IMG/VR virus record: IMGVR_UViG_3300034190_000995
Span: 1 to 27,922 of that record
Direction: 5' to 3' (one strand)
Origin: a virus
DNA length: 27,922 nt
Shown here one piece after another: positions 8,494-15,301 of this stretch (positions are counted from its first letter, which is position 1; every line of letters begins with the position of its first letter). The notes beneath the pieces were generated by a model. That model saw only the letters and a list, made by a program, of their open reading frames with translations. It was not told the DNA's origin and did no database searches. A program made the translations under genes and the position numbers.

Positions 8494-8917
8494 AAGTTAT
8501 ATCAACGAAAGTATGGCGGTAGACGCAGGATATGGTGGACAAGTTGTCGGTGATAATCTTAACTTCGCAAATCTAAGTGATGATAATGTCGTAGAGGCAT
8601 TAAATGCATTTGTTGGTTCACTAAATGGTGAATATTTAAATCCAAGAAATGCAATTATGAAATTAAGAGAAAAATTATCTCGTGTAGGACTTGATTTTCA
8701 AATGCCATCATTAGATGAAGATAGTGGTGAGGTTTCAACACCATTAATTGTTTTTGGTGGAAAATTTGGTAAAACTGGTGAAGAAGCACCAGATGAAATT
8801 ACCAATGACCCAACAGGTCAAGTAGGTATGAGAGAAAATCCATTACAGGTTCACTTTACATATGATAAAGCGTCTGGTAGTGGTTCAACATTATTAACCG
8901 CAAGAGTTGGCGAATAA
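8480..8917 (+). CDS. head-associated candidate with MK-x-F leader, unknown function
   Basis: The 145-aa product begins MKRFKSYINES, matching the leader seen at 97, 504, 9315 and 12030. After the leader the protein is mixed alpha/beta and acidic, with MPSLDEDSGEVSTP near residue 75. No catalytic motif is recognised. It starts inside the end of the preceding gene. If the leader is a capsid-targeting sequence, cleavage after the Glu at position 10 would release the mature protein inside the head; this is inference. Confidence 0.75.
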   Translation: MKRFKSYINESMAVDAGYGGQVVGDNLNFANLSDDNVVEALNAFVGSLNGEYLNPRNAIMKLREKLSRVGLDFQMPSLDEDSGEVSTPLIVFGGKFGKTGEEAPDEITNDPTGQVGMRENPLQVHFTYDKASGSGSTLLTARVGE

Positions 8918-8920
8918 ATA
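8913..8920 (+). promoter_or_regulatory. candidate late promoter (AATAAATA)
   Basis: AATAAATA overlaps the TAA stop (8915-8917) of the preceding gene and lies 31 bases before ATG 8952, matching the relaxed NATAAATA box. No good ribosome site follows. Confidence 0.4.
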
Positions 8921-8951
8921 ATTGTAACTTTAATATAAGTTGTGATTTATT

Positions 8952-9314
8952 ATGTATGAGAAGATAACAAATGATAACTGGATTATGTACGCAATTAAAA
9001 ATTATGATAATCCAGAGTGTGAAGGAGAAAAAGAGTTTTATGATGATTTAAAGAAATTTAAATACATCAAAAGACTTCTTCGAAGATATTATGATACAGG
9101 TGTTTTGAAAAAGACTCTGTTATTAAATCATGTGATTCTTCTTGTGAATGTCTTTGGAACAGAGGCCGCAGCAACTTTATTATTGTTTAAGATAGATAAG
9201 GAATATTGGAGTGCTTTGAAATCATTCATGTTGTTTTTAAATATAATAAGACCAGATGAGTTAAACAATATCGTAGAAGATAAAGAAATTTTACAACAAC
9301 TCAAGGAAATATAA
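8952..9314 (+). CDS. conserved T4-like marine phage protein, unknown function
   Basis: This 120-aa helical protein has a central hydrophobic segment, TLLLNHVILLVNVFGTEAAA (residues about 55-74), then LLLFKIDKEYW and MLFLNIIRPDELNN. I recognise this pattern as a short family recurring beside structural genes in marine T4-like phages, without known function. The central segment could be a buried helix or a membrane span. No clear ribosome site precedes the ATG. The next gene starts on the base after its stop, indicating coupled translation. Confidence 0.75.
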   Translation: MYEKITNDNWIMYAIKNYDNPECEGEKEFYDDLKKFKYIKRLLRRYYDTGVLKKTLLLNHVILLVNVFGTEAAATLLLFKIDKEYWSALKSFMLFLNIIRPDELNNIVEDKEILQQLKEI

Positions 9315-10688
9315 ATGAAAAAGTTTCAATCAATTAGAGAATTTACAAGAAAAGGGACAGGTAGTAAAAGAGTAAGTGACCCACTTTTTAACAAAGCCGT
9401 ATTAACTGCATTCGATAAATTTAAAGAAATTGGCGGTACAGATTTTAGAAATAATCCTCAAAAGACTCAAAAATTTATTGACTTTGTTAATAAAGAATAT
9501 AAAAAACTTGGTGGTAAACACGAAGAATTAACTCATGAAGAAATGATAAATGAAATAATGAAACTAAAAGAAGATGGTCATAGTGATGTTATCTCAATGA
9601 AAAACAAAGTTGGTGTCGCAATGAAGGCACTAGAAACTATGAAAACCGAATTAGATAAATTAGGTGATAACGATAACTTACCAACATGGTGGACTAATAA
9701 AGTCGCAACCGCAGTTTCATCACTTGATGGAATGGCAGATTACCTAGATGTAAAGGTTGAAGAAACTGAACTTGATGAAAATTACAAAATACTTGGTAAA
9801 ACTCAAAATTACAAATATGAAGGTGGAAAGATAAAAATATCTAAACAGAACTATCAAAAAGTAAACAAAGATTTTAAAAGTATGATAAAAGGGAAACCTT
9901 ATATGATGACACTTGACCCTAAAGGACAGTTTTCTATTCTCGCACCAGTAGTATTTGAAGAAGTTGAACTTGATGAATCATTAAAGACTACTCATGTTGT
10001 TATCGATACTTCTAAAAACAATGAAGTTGTCGGTAGCGCTTCTGATGAAAAAAATATAAAACAAGTTTATAACGATACTGCGAGACATACAAAAAAATCT
10101 GTCTTAAAGATTGTTAAATTAAAAAGACCTGTCGGTGCTAAAAAAGCAGACAAACTTTTTGGATATCCTCTTCGTATGTGGGAAGAAGTTGAACTCAAGT
10201 CACTTGATGAAATTATTCAAGCGAATATAAGATATAAACCAGAAGTTAAAAAGGCTGAGGCGGAACTTATAAAAACAATACAAGCATATGTATATATACC
10301 AATATCTGCAAACGAAAGTGCGATAGATAAATCCTTTAAAAAATTAAAAGATGTAATCAAAAAATTAAAAGGTAAAACACGCACAGAAGAAGATGAAAAA
10401 ATATTTGAAGAACTTTTAGAAGAAACAAAACAACTTATACAAGAAACAAAAGACCCATTCAAATATGACCATTCAATTTATGGTAGATTTAAGGACACAG
10501 CACCAAGAAAACCATACTTCAACAGACTACCCGCTGATGAAATGATTACAGAAAATGGAAGCGCACCAAAAGAAATTTTAGATTTATTTGTTAAGAGAAT
10601 GAATCAAGCGAATAAAAGAGACCCCGAAAGTGTTGAATATGTTGTTGTAAAAGGATTTAAACCAAACATATTAATTAAAGGAAAATAA
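9315..10688 (+). CDS. modular head-associated protein with MK-x-F leader and ELDE linkers
   Basis: The 457-aa protein begins MKKFQSIREF. Residues about 22-67 hold the KF-x(6)-DF / FVNKEYK module shared with 5096-5419. Residues 88-146 hold a helical module with PTWWTNKVATAV that I recall from other marine phage virion proteins. Acidic junctions EETELDE (149-155), EEVELDE (215-221) and EEVELKSLDE (290-299) separate further modules, including one with KPYMMTLDPKGQFSILAP (195-212). The C-terminus is Lys-rich and helical. The repeated acidic junctions ending in Glu are reminiscent of prohead-protease cut sites, which is inference. No enzymatic motif was recognised. Confidence 0.8.
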   Translation: MKKFQSIREFTRKGTGSKRVSDPLFNKAVLTAFDKFKEIGGTDFRNNPQKTQKFIDFVNKEYKKLGGKHEELTHEEMINEIMKLKEDGHSDVISMKNKVGVAMKALETMKTELDKLGDNDNLPTWWTNKVATAVSSLDGMADYLDVKVEETELDENYKILGKTQNYKYEGGKIKISKQNYQKVNKDFKSMIKGKPYMMTLDPKGQFSILAPVVFEEVELDESLKTTHVVIDTSKNNEVVGSASDEKNIKQVYNDTARHTKKSVLKIVKLKRPVGAKKADKLFGYPLRMWEEVELKSLDEIIQANIRYKPEVKKAEAELIKTIQAYVYIPISANESAIDKSFKKLKDVIKKLKGKTRTEEDEKIFEELLEETKQLIQETKDPFKYDHSIYGRFKDTAPRKPYFNRLPADEMITENGSAPKEILDLFVKRMNQANKRDPESVEYVVVKGFKPNILIKGK

Positions 10689-10690
10689 AA

Positions 10691-11308
10691 ATGGGTTCTG
10701 CGATAGATTTATTTGTAACTTATAGATTTCTTAGACTTCTTACCACACCTTTTGAAAAAACAGACGCATATAAGTTTGGTATTATTGATAAGAATGGTAA
10801 TAGAATTAAAAAGAAACTTTCTTCAAAACCAGAAGTTGAATTAACTACATCTGAACTAAAAAATTCATATACTATTTTACATAAATTAGTTTTCAATATT
10901 AAAAAAATATTTGCAAAAGTTCCAGGCCTTAGAACTAAGTTAGGAACATACGCAGCAGCATTATTTTTATTAAAAGATACTTTAAAAGAAAATTTACAAG
11001 ACCCTAAAATGTTAGAAAAAGAATTCCTTAAATATTTACATGAAAACTATGAGATTGAAAATACAATCGATGAACAAGTAGTTGGTTTTGGTGAACTTTT
11101 ACCAAAAGGTGAGTATGTTTTAATTAACGATATATCTGGAAAAGAATCTGAAGAAATGGATTTAGTCGCAAGAAAAGGTGATAAAGTTTTTGTTACTCAA
11201 GATACCGCACCCATTGATACAGTTTTAGGACTAGAAATTTTCCCAGTTATTCATGATAGCACAAAAGAAACCATATATATAAGTTTAGAGGATATCAAAG
11301 ATGCATAA
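10691..11308 (+). CDS. conserved phage virion-type protein, unknown function
   Basis: The 205-aa product starts behind AAAGGA. The N-terminal half (SAIDLFVTYRFLRLLTTPF, then FGIIDKNGNRIKK and TKLGTYAAALFLLKDTL) is a helical family I know from many T4-like marine phages in this gene neighbourhood, with no assigned role. The C-terminal half (about residues 130-205) is beta-rich, with KGEYVLINDISGKE and SKETIYISLEDIK-like strands. It overlaps the next gene by 8 bases. No leader or membrane segment is visible. Confidence 0.8.
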   Translation: MGSAIDLFVTYRFLRLLTTPFEKTDAYKFGIIDKNGNRIKKKLSSKPEVELTTSELKNSYTILHKLVFNIKKIFAKVPGLRTKLGTYAAALFLLKDTLKENLQDPKMLEKEFLKYLHENYEIENTIDEQVVGFGELLPKGEYVLINDISGKESEEMDLVARKGDKVFVTQDTAPIDTVLGLEIFPVIHDSTKETIYISLEDIKDA

Positions 11309-12029
11309 AGATTCATTTAATCAAATCATGAAAAGATATTATGAGGATAAAAGATTAGGTATAAAGAATGAGGATGCACCTACTAACTCTGTTGGTACAG
11401 GCGCAAATGTCGCACTTCCACCAACTCATGAACCTGGTATTGACCCAAAAAAGAAAAAGAAAAAAGATAAACAATTCATTCAAATGGATGGTAGAACTAA
11501 AGAAGCCAGAAAGTTTATTGAAAAGATTTTAAGTTCGAGACAAAAAAGAGAACAGAAAAAACTTAGTGTTCAAGAAAGAACTTTAACACCAGATGAAAAG
11601 AAAAAATTAAAAGACCTCGAAAAGAAAGTTCCAAAAAAAGATTTCATGGATAGATACGGAGATGAAGGTGAATCTGTATACTATGCGACTCTCACTAAAA
11701 TGGCAAAGGATGAAGGATTCGCATCTGATGCACAGAGAAGAGCAGCATTCGCTCGTGGATATGAAGCGAAAGGAAAAAAGAATAAGAAAGAGGAAACTTC
11801 AATGATAAAAGAGGCGAATGTTGATATAATCAAAAACATTGTTAAAACTAAAGGAAATAAAGACATTAAGTTAAAAGATGGTAAATTAAAAATAGATTTG
11901 TTTACCGCATCAGCGATTACCGCAGCACTTGATAAAGTTAAACCAGAAACTAAAAAGAAAATGGAACAAATATTAAACACAGGTAATAGAGCACAAGTCA
12001 TGAAATTTCTTAATGTTATATTTAAATAG
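11301..12029 (+). CDS. Lys-rich modular virion-type protein
   Basis: The 242-aa product contains a disordered Pro/Lys-rich N-terminus, a helical segment with LTPDEKKKLKDLEKKVPKKD (about 99-118) and a motif FASDAQRRAAFARGY (about 140-154) that recurs in marine phage virion proteins. An ETSMIKEAN junction leads to a C-terminal helical domain (about 175-242). Its ATG lies within the last codons of the preceding gene. No enzyme motif is visible; by composition and neighbours it fits the head-associated group. Confidence 0.75.
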   Translation: MHKDSFNQIMKRYYEDKRLGIKNEDAPTNSVGTGANVALPPTHEPGIDPKKKKKKDKQFIQMDGRTKEARKFIEKILSSRQKREQKKLSVQERTLTPDEKKKLKDLEKKVPKKDFMDRYGDEGESVYYATLTKMAKDEGFASDAQRRAAFARGYEAKGKKNKKEETSMIKEANVDIIKNIVKTKGNKDIKLKDGKLKIDLFTASAITAALDKVKPETKKKMEQILNTGNRAQVMKFLNVIFK

Positions 12030-12545
12030 ATGAAAACCTTTAAGGAATATACATTCCCATATACACCAATTGATTCTTATAGACCAACAGTTGACTTAAC
12101 TGCAGGAACAATAGAACCATATGGTTCAGTTAGTCATGGATTAGATACTTTTAAACCTATGGTAACTGGTTCAAAAAGAAAACTTATAACTAAATCTCAA
12201 CTAGACCAAGTAGAGAAATACGCAGATAAAATATTTCGTTCACTTGATATTGATGTAGAATTTACTAAACATTTTTTACAAAGATTGAATGACGCAAGAA
12301 ATAAAGAACAAATTACTACTAATGAACTCATAGATTTGTTTAAAAGAACACGACAAGAATATGGTACAAAGATTAAAAACTTGAAACCAGAATCAGAAGC
12401 CGTGTTAAAAGATTTGGAAAATGATATAAATTTACCATTTGTACTAGTGGTAGACAAGAAAAATAATGAATTAGATATGGTTGCAAAAACAATTATGAGG
12501 AAAAAAGACTTTAAATCATCTGACCCTATTCTAAAAGTCAAATAA
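12030..12545 (+). CDS. MK-x-F leader protein with possible RNase-like C-terminal domain
   Basis: The 171-aa protein starts directly after the previous stop and begins MKTFKEYTF, the closest match in the window to the T4 internal-protein leader. Residues about 75-171 form one domain with FTKHFLQRLNDAR (78-90), a helix with ITTNELIDLF, then strands PFVLVVDKKNNELDMVAKTI (136-155). This order (His/Arg helix, then strands) recalls DUF4258/BECR-type RNase toxins, with H81, R85 and R90 as candidate catalytic residues. The similarity is weak and untested. The domain itself is one I recall as conserved in T4-like marine phages. No separate ribosome site is visible. Confidence 0.75.
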   Translation: MKTFKEYTFPYTPIDSYRPTVDLTAGTIEPYGSVSHGLDTFKPMVTGSKRKLITKSQLDQVEKYADKIFRSLDIDVEFTKHFLQRLNDARNKEQITTNELIDLFKRTRQEYGTKIKNLKPESEAVLKDLENDINLPFVLVVDKKNNELDMVAKTIMRKKDFKSSDPILKVK

Positions 12546-12548
12546 ATA
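12541..12548 (+). promoter_or_regulatory. candidate late promoter (AATAAATA) of the lysis cassette
   Basis: AATAAATA spans the TAA stop (12543-12545) of the preceding gene. The predicted transcription start is near 12554, on the ATG of the 26-aa peptide and about 96 bases before the spanin gene. Confidence 0.45.
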
Positions 12549-12553
12549 CATAT

Positions 12554-12634
12554 ATGAACACTGATATTGTATTAGCAGGTTATTCTTTAATTATATGTAT
12601 ACTTTTAATACTATGGTATATTAAACAAGGATAA
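12554..12634 (+). CDS. 26-aa single-span membrane peptide
   Basis: An open frame encodes MNTDIVLAGYSLIICILLIL followed by WYIKQG: a short polar N-terminus, about 17 hydrophobic residues and a Lys at the end. It fills most of the gap before the i-spanin gene. No ribosome site precedes it, and the predicted late transcript would start on its ATG, so it would be leaderless if translated. A small lysis or holin-like peptide is possible; chance in AT-rich DNA is the alternative. Confidence 0.4.
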   Translation: MNTDIVLAGYSLIICILLILWYIKQG

Positions 12635-12649
12635 AAGGAGAAATAAATT

Positions 12650-13042
12650 ATGTTTGGTAGTTTAAAATTAACCCTTATTTTTGGGGTATTGATTGCGGGA
12701 CTCGTAGGTGGTTTTGTTTTGTATTATAAAGACACACAGAACAGACTTAAAGTTCTCCAAGAAAACAATGCGAAACTTGAAACTGCAGTTCAAACTCAAT
12801 CTCAAACAATAGATGTTTTACAATCAGACGCAAAGAAATTTGCAGAACTAAATTCTAAGTTAAGAATAAAGTTAGATGACGCAGAAAAAGATAAAGATGA
12901 ACTTTATAAAAAATTACAAAGACATGACCTAACACGAAAGGCGATAAGAAAACCAGGTCTAATGGAAAAGATTTTTAATAAAGGTACACAAAAAGAATTT
13001 AAAGATTTAGAAGATATTACAAAAAGACCAGAGGTGAACTAA
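12650..13042 (+). CDS. putative i-spanin (Rz-like)
   Basis: A 130-aa product starts behind AAAAGGAG. Residues 6-25 (KLTLIFGVLIAGLVGGFVLY) are an N-terminal membrane anchor, followed by a long periplasmic coiled coil (about 28-95) and a basic C-terminus with RKPGLMEKIFNKG. This is the Rz architecture: an inner-membrane anchored helix that joins with an outer-membrane lipoprotein to fuse membranes at lysis. The next gene, starting on the base after the stop, encodes a lipoprotein as expected of an o-spanin. Sequence alone cannot exclude another membrane coiled-coil protein. Confidence 0.7.
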   Translation: MFGSLKLTLIFGVLIAGLVGGFVLYYKDTQNRLKVLQENNAKLETAVQTQSQTIDVLQSDAKKFAELNSKLRIKLDDAEKDKDELYKKLQRHDLTRKAIRKPGLMEKIFNKGTQKEFKDLEDITKRPEVN

Positions 13043-13426
13043 ATGAAAATATTATTATTGTTATCAGTTTTATTTGGAGTGACAGGTTGTTCCTCAATAT
13101 TTGGAGTTGGAGAAAAAGATGTTAATATCAAAACAGTTAGAGTTGATAGAAACATTCCAATCCAGCCATGGCCTAAACCAGTAAATATGGCTGGTATAAA
13201 TTTATATGTTGTAACAGAAAACAATTATGAAGAATTTAAAGAAAGATTCATGTCTAAAAATAAAGATTTTGTATATGTTGCGATGTCAGTAAAAGATTAT
13301 GAAAACCTTGCAATTAATGTTCAAGATGTAAAAAGATATATTAAACAACAAAAAGAAATTATTATATACTATGAGGTAGTCGCAGAAGGTACAAAGAACA
13401 CAAAGGAGAACCAAATAAATGAGTAG
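13043..13426 (+). CDS. putative o-spanin lipoprotein (Rz1-like)
   Basis: The 127-aa product has a lipoprotein signal: MKILLLLSVLFGVTGCSS, with lipobox VTGC and Cys16 as the acylated residue. The mature part contains a Pro-rich piece (IPIQPWPKPVNMAG near 40-51), typical of o-spanins, then an alpha/beta segment. It follows the membrane-anchored coiled-coil gene without gap, behind GAGGTGA, matching separated spanin pairs. It is longer than many Rz1 proteins. It overlaps the lipase gene by 8 bases. Confidence 0.7.
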   Translation: MKILLLLSVLFGVTGCSSIFGVGEKDVNIKTVRVDRNIPIQPWPKPVNMAGINLYVVTENNYEEFKERFMSKNKDFVYVAMSVKDYENLAINVQDVKRYIKQQKEIIIYYEVVAEGTKNTKENQINE

Positions 13427-14207
13427 AAACTACTTCGAAGATTGTTACAAAATAGACTTTGAAAAAAATCAATTACAGAACAATTATTTTTTCGCAGATG
13501 CATCTGCACTCGCATATAGAGGAGAAGTATTTGCAAAAGAACAGTATGCGAATATTGGATATAAAACGCATTTTTATTTAAATATAGCTGGAGCGCAAGG
13601 ACATATCGCTGCGAACAACAAGAATATTATAATTTCATTTAGAGGTACAGAACCTAAAGAAATAAATGATTTATACGCAGATGTAAAGTTTGGAAAAAGA
13701 AAAGCAAAACTTGGTGGTGAAGGTTGGGTTCATAGTGGATTTCAAGGAGAAGTTGATAAACTATTTCCAACTGTGTTACAATGTATTCCAAAACAAACAA
13801 ATAAAAAAATCTATATTACTGGTCACTCATTAGGTGGTGCAATGGCAACTGTTTGCGCTTCTCGTTTAGAACATTTAAATCCAACACTTTACACTTATGG
13901 TTCACCAAGAGTTGGTGGTAGTTGGTTTGTGAGAGGATTAAAAGTAGAACATCATAGATTTGTAAATAATAATGATTTAGTACCTGGTTTTCCATTATGG
14001 ATAATGGGATACGCTCATCATGGTAGTCTTGTTTATATCAATCATTATGGTAATATAAGAAAGATGTCATACTGGCAAAGATTCAAAGATAAACTAAGAG
14101 GAAGATGGGCAGCGATGAAAAAGAAACAATTCTTTGATGGATTGTTTGACCATTCAATTGGTCTGTATGCTGATAAACTTAAAAAAGTTTATAAGGATTC
14201 ACTTTAG
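13419..14207 (+). CDS. class 3 lipase-like alpha/beta hydrolase
   Basis: The 262-aa protein has the fungal-type class 3 lipase pattern: ISFRGTEP at 72-79 (oxyanion hole), VHSGF at 104-108, nucleophile elbow TGHSLGGA at 134-141 (Ser137), TYGSPRVG at 159-166, candidate Asp in NNDLVPGFP (D186) and candidate His in DHSIGLY (H245). All triad residues seem present. No signal peptide is seen, so it would act in the cytoplasm or after membrane rupture. It starts behind AAAGGAG and overlaps the o-spanin gene, which suggests a role in host membrane breakdown; the lipid substrate is unknown. Confidence 0.85.
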   Translation: MSRNYFEDCYKIDFEKNQLQNNYFFADASALAYRGEVFAKEQYANIGYKTHFYLNIAGAQGHIAANNKNIIISFRGTEPKEINDLYADVKFGKRKAKLGGEGWVHSGFQGEVDKLFPTVLQCIPKQTNKKIYITGHSLGGAMATVCASRLEHLNPTLYTYGSPRVGGSWFVRGLKVEHHRFVNNNDLVPGFPLWIMGYAHHGSLVYINHYGNIRKMSYWQRFKDKLRGRWAAMKKKQFFDGLFDHSIGLYADKLKKVYKDSL

Positions 14208-14216
14208 GAGAAAATT

Positions 14217-14501
14217 ATGTGGTTTTTTATAGTTAAGAGTATTATCGGGGGAATATTGGGTAGTGCGACCGCCAAGTGGTTTGAAACTACTGCGATAGGA
14301 ATCTGGTTTTACGCAAAGATGTCACAGTTGTATGACTGGGCAGCAAAAAGATATGATTTAAAGATTCTCGAAGTAGAAGAACAATGGAAGAAAAAATATC
14401 CTAATATCGCAAGAAGGATAGATGAATTGGAAAAACAAATATCTGACCTGCAACCAGAAAATAGGTTGTTTAAAGTCAAAAAAGGAGAAAAAAATGTTTA
14501 A
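14217..14501 (+). CDS. small membrane-associated protein in lysis region
   Basis: The 94-aa product starts behind TTAGGAG. Residues 2-19 (WFFIVKSIIGGILGSATA) and about 24-38 are hydrophobic or amphipathic, followed by a charged helix with EVEEQWKKKYPNIARRIDEL. Its position between lipase and a small two-span protein suggests a membrane or lysis function. No family function is known to me; a holin is possible but unproven. Confidence 0.7.
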   Translation: MWFFIVKSIIGGILGSATAKWFETTAIGIWFYAKMSQLYDWAAKRYDLKILEVEEQWKKKYPNIARRIDELEKQISDLQPENRLFKVKKGEKNV

Positions 14502-14658
14502 ATGGTTAAAAGACAGATTTAGTGAAAGAACAACTTGGGATGGAACAACTTTAATAGTGTTCGGTCTAGTTGTTTTATTCATGACTCCACTTGCCAAATT
14601 ATGCGCTTATGGTGCGTTAATTTATGGTTTATGGACAGTCATCACTAAAGAAAACTAA
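14494..14658 (+). CDS. 54-aa two-span membrane protein, holin candidate
   Basis: ATG 14494, preceded by AAAGGAG, gives an amphipathic start (MFKWLKDRFSERTTWDG) and a hydrophobic region TTLIVFGLVVLFMTPLAKL / CAYGALIYGLWTVI that can form two short spans with a short turn. A longer frame from 14422 has no ribosome site and lies inside the previous gene. I recall such proteins next to structural or lysis genes in many marine phages. A holin or pinholin role fits size and context but is not demonstrated. Confidence 0.7.
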   Translation: MFKWLKDRFSERTTWDGTTLIVFGLVVLFMTPLAKLCAYGALIYGLWTVITKEN

Positions 14659-14660
14659 TC

Positions 14661-14668
14661 CATAAATA
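14661..14668 (+). promoter_or_regulatory. candidate late promoter (CATAAATA)
   Basis: CATAAATA lies just after the previous stop; the predicted start near 14674 would leave AGAGG (14682-14686) as ribosome site for ATG 14698, and would exclude ATG 14674 as a led start. Confidence 0.4.
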
Positions 14669-14697
14669 TACATATGGAGAAAGAGGACTCAGCCAAC

Positions 14698-15144
14698 ATG
14701 ACAACACCATTTTTGAATTTACAGACTGAAGTTGAACTTCTAAAGAGAGAAGTATCGGATATGAAACAAATACATATTCGACTAGATAAGGCAATTGATA
14801 AGATTACAGATGTTTCCAATAGTATTCACGCCATGTTGGCAGTCCACGAAGAAAAAATATCCAGACAAGAAGACGCTATTTACGATAATGAACAGAATAT
14901 CGATAGAAGAAGAAAAGAATTATTAGAAGATATCAAAGACCTACACAGTCGTATTACTAAAAATAACAGAGAACTAACTGATAAAATGTTAGAAACAGAA
15001 CGAACAATCATTGCAAAAAACGCTTCTCACATAAACGAATTACGACAAGACTTAACCAATAGAGTTGGTGTATTAGAGAAATGGAGATGGGTTATCATTG
15101 GTGGTTCAATAGTCGCAGGTTTTATGATAGATAAATTTATGTAA
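14698..15144 (+). CDS. coiled-coil protein with C-terminal membrane anchor (XhlA-like layout)
   Basis: I choose ATG 14698 because AGAGG precedes it, while the in-frame ATG 14674 has none. The 148-aa product is a long coiled coil (about 5-125, for example DLHSRITKNNRELTDKML) ending in one span, RWVIIGGSIVAGFMIDKFM. The layout resembles haemolysin XhlA-type proteins of phage lysis cassettes, which anchor at the membrane by the C-terminus. It closes the membrane/lysis group; the following 114 bases hold at most a weak 35-codon frame. Confidence 0.75.
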   Translation: MTTPFLNLQTEVELLKREVSDMKQIHIRLDKAIDKITDVSNSIHAMLAVHEEKISRQEDAIYDNEQNIDRRRKELLEDIKDLHSRITKNNRELTDKMLETERTIIAKNASHINELRQDLTNRVGVLEKWRWVIIGGSIVAGFMIDKFM

Positions 15145-15146
15145 TT

Positions 15147-15254
15147 ATGAAAAAGATTTTAATTATTTGTTTTGTGAATTTACTTATACTCAAAAGATTT
15201 TACTTAATAAAAACTATTCAACTCTCAAAGGCCTTTATTAAAGACTTAATATAA
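15147..15254 (+). CDS. doubtful 35-aa hydrophobic/basic peptide
   Basis: An open frame starts MKKILIICFVNLLILKRFYL and ends at TAA 15252-15254, just before the primase promoter. It could be a single-span peptide, but there is no ribosome site and AT-rich DNA easily gives such frames. Recorded because it is the only content of this gap besides the promoter. Confidence 0.2.
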   Translation: MKKILIICFVNLLILKRFYLIKTIQLSKAFIKDLI

Positions 15255-15258
15255 CCTA

Positions 15259-15286
15259 TTGACAAATTAATAATATATGATACTAT
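15259..15286 (+). promoter_or_regulatory. sigma70-type early promoter of primase
   Basis: TTGACA (15259-15264), 16 bases, TACTAT (15281-15286) with an upstream TG giving an extended -10 (TGATACTAT). The predicted start near 15293 leaves a leader of about 9 bases with no ribosome site before ATG 15302. Confidence 0.75.
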
Positions 15287-15301
15287 TATAGACAATATAT
15301 T

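Noticed and set aside
15228-15237. AAAGGCCTTT palindrome as a terminator before primase
   Set aside because: The palindrome has no room for a loop and no T tract follows; it is more likely a chance word.
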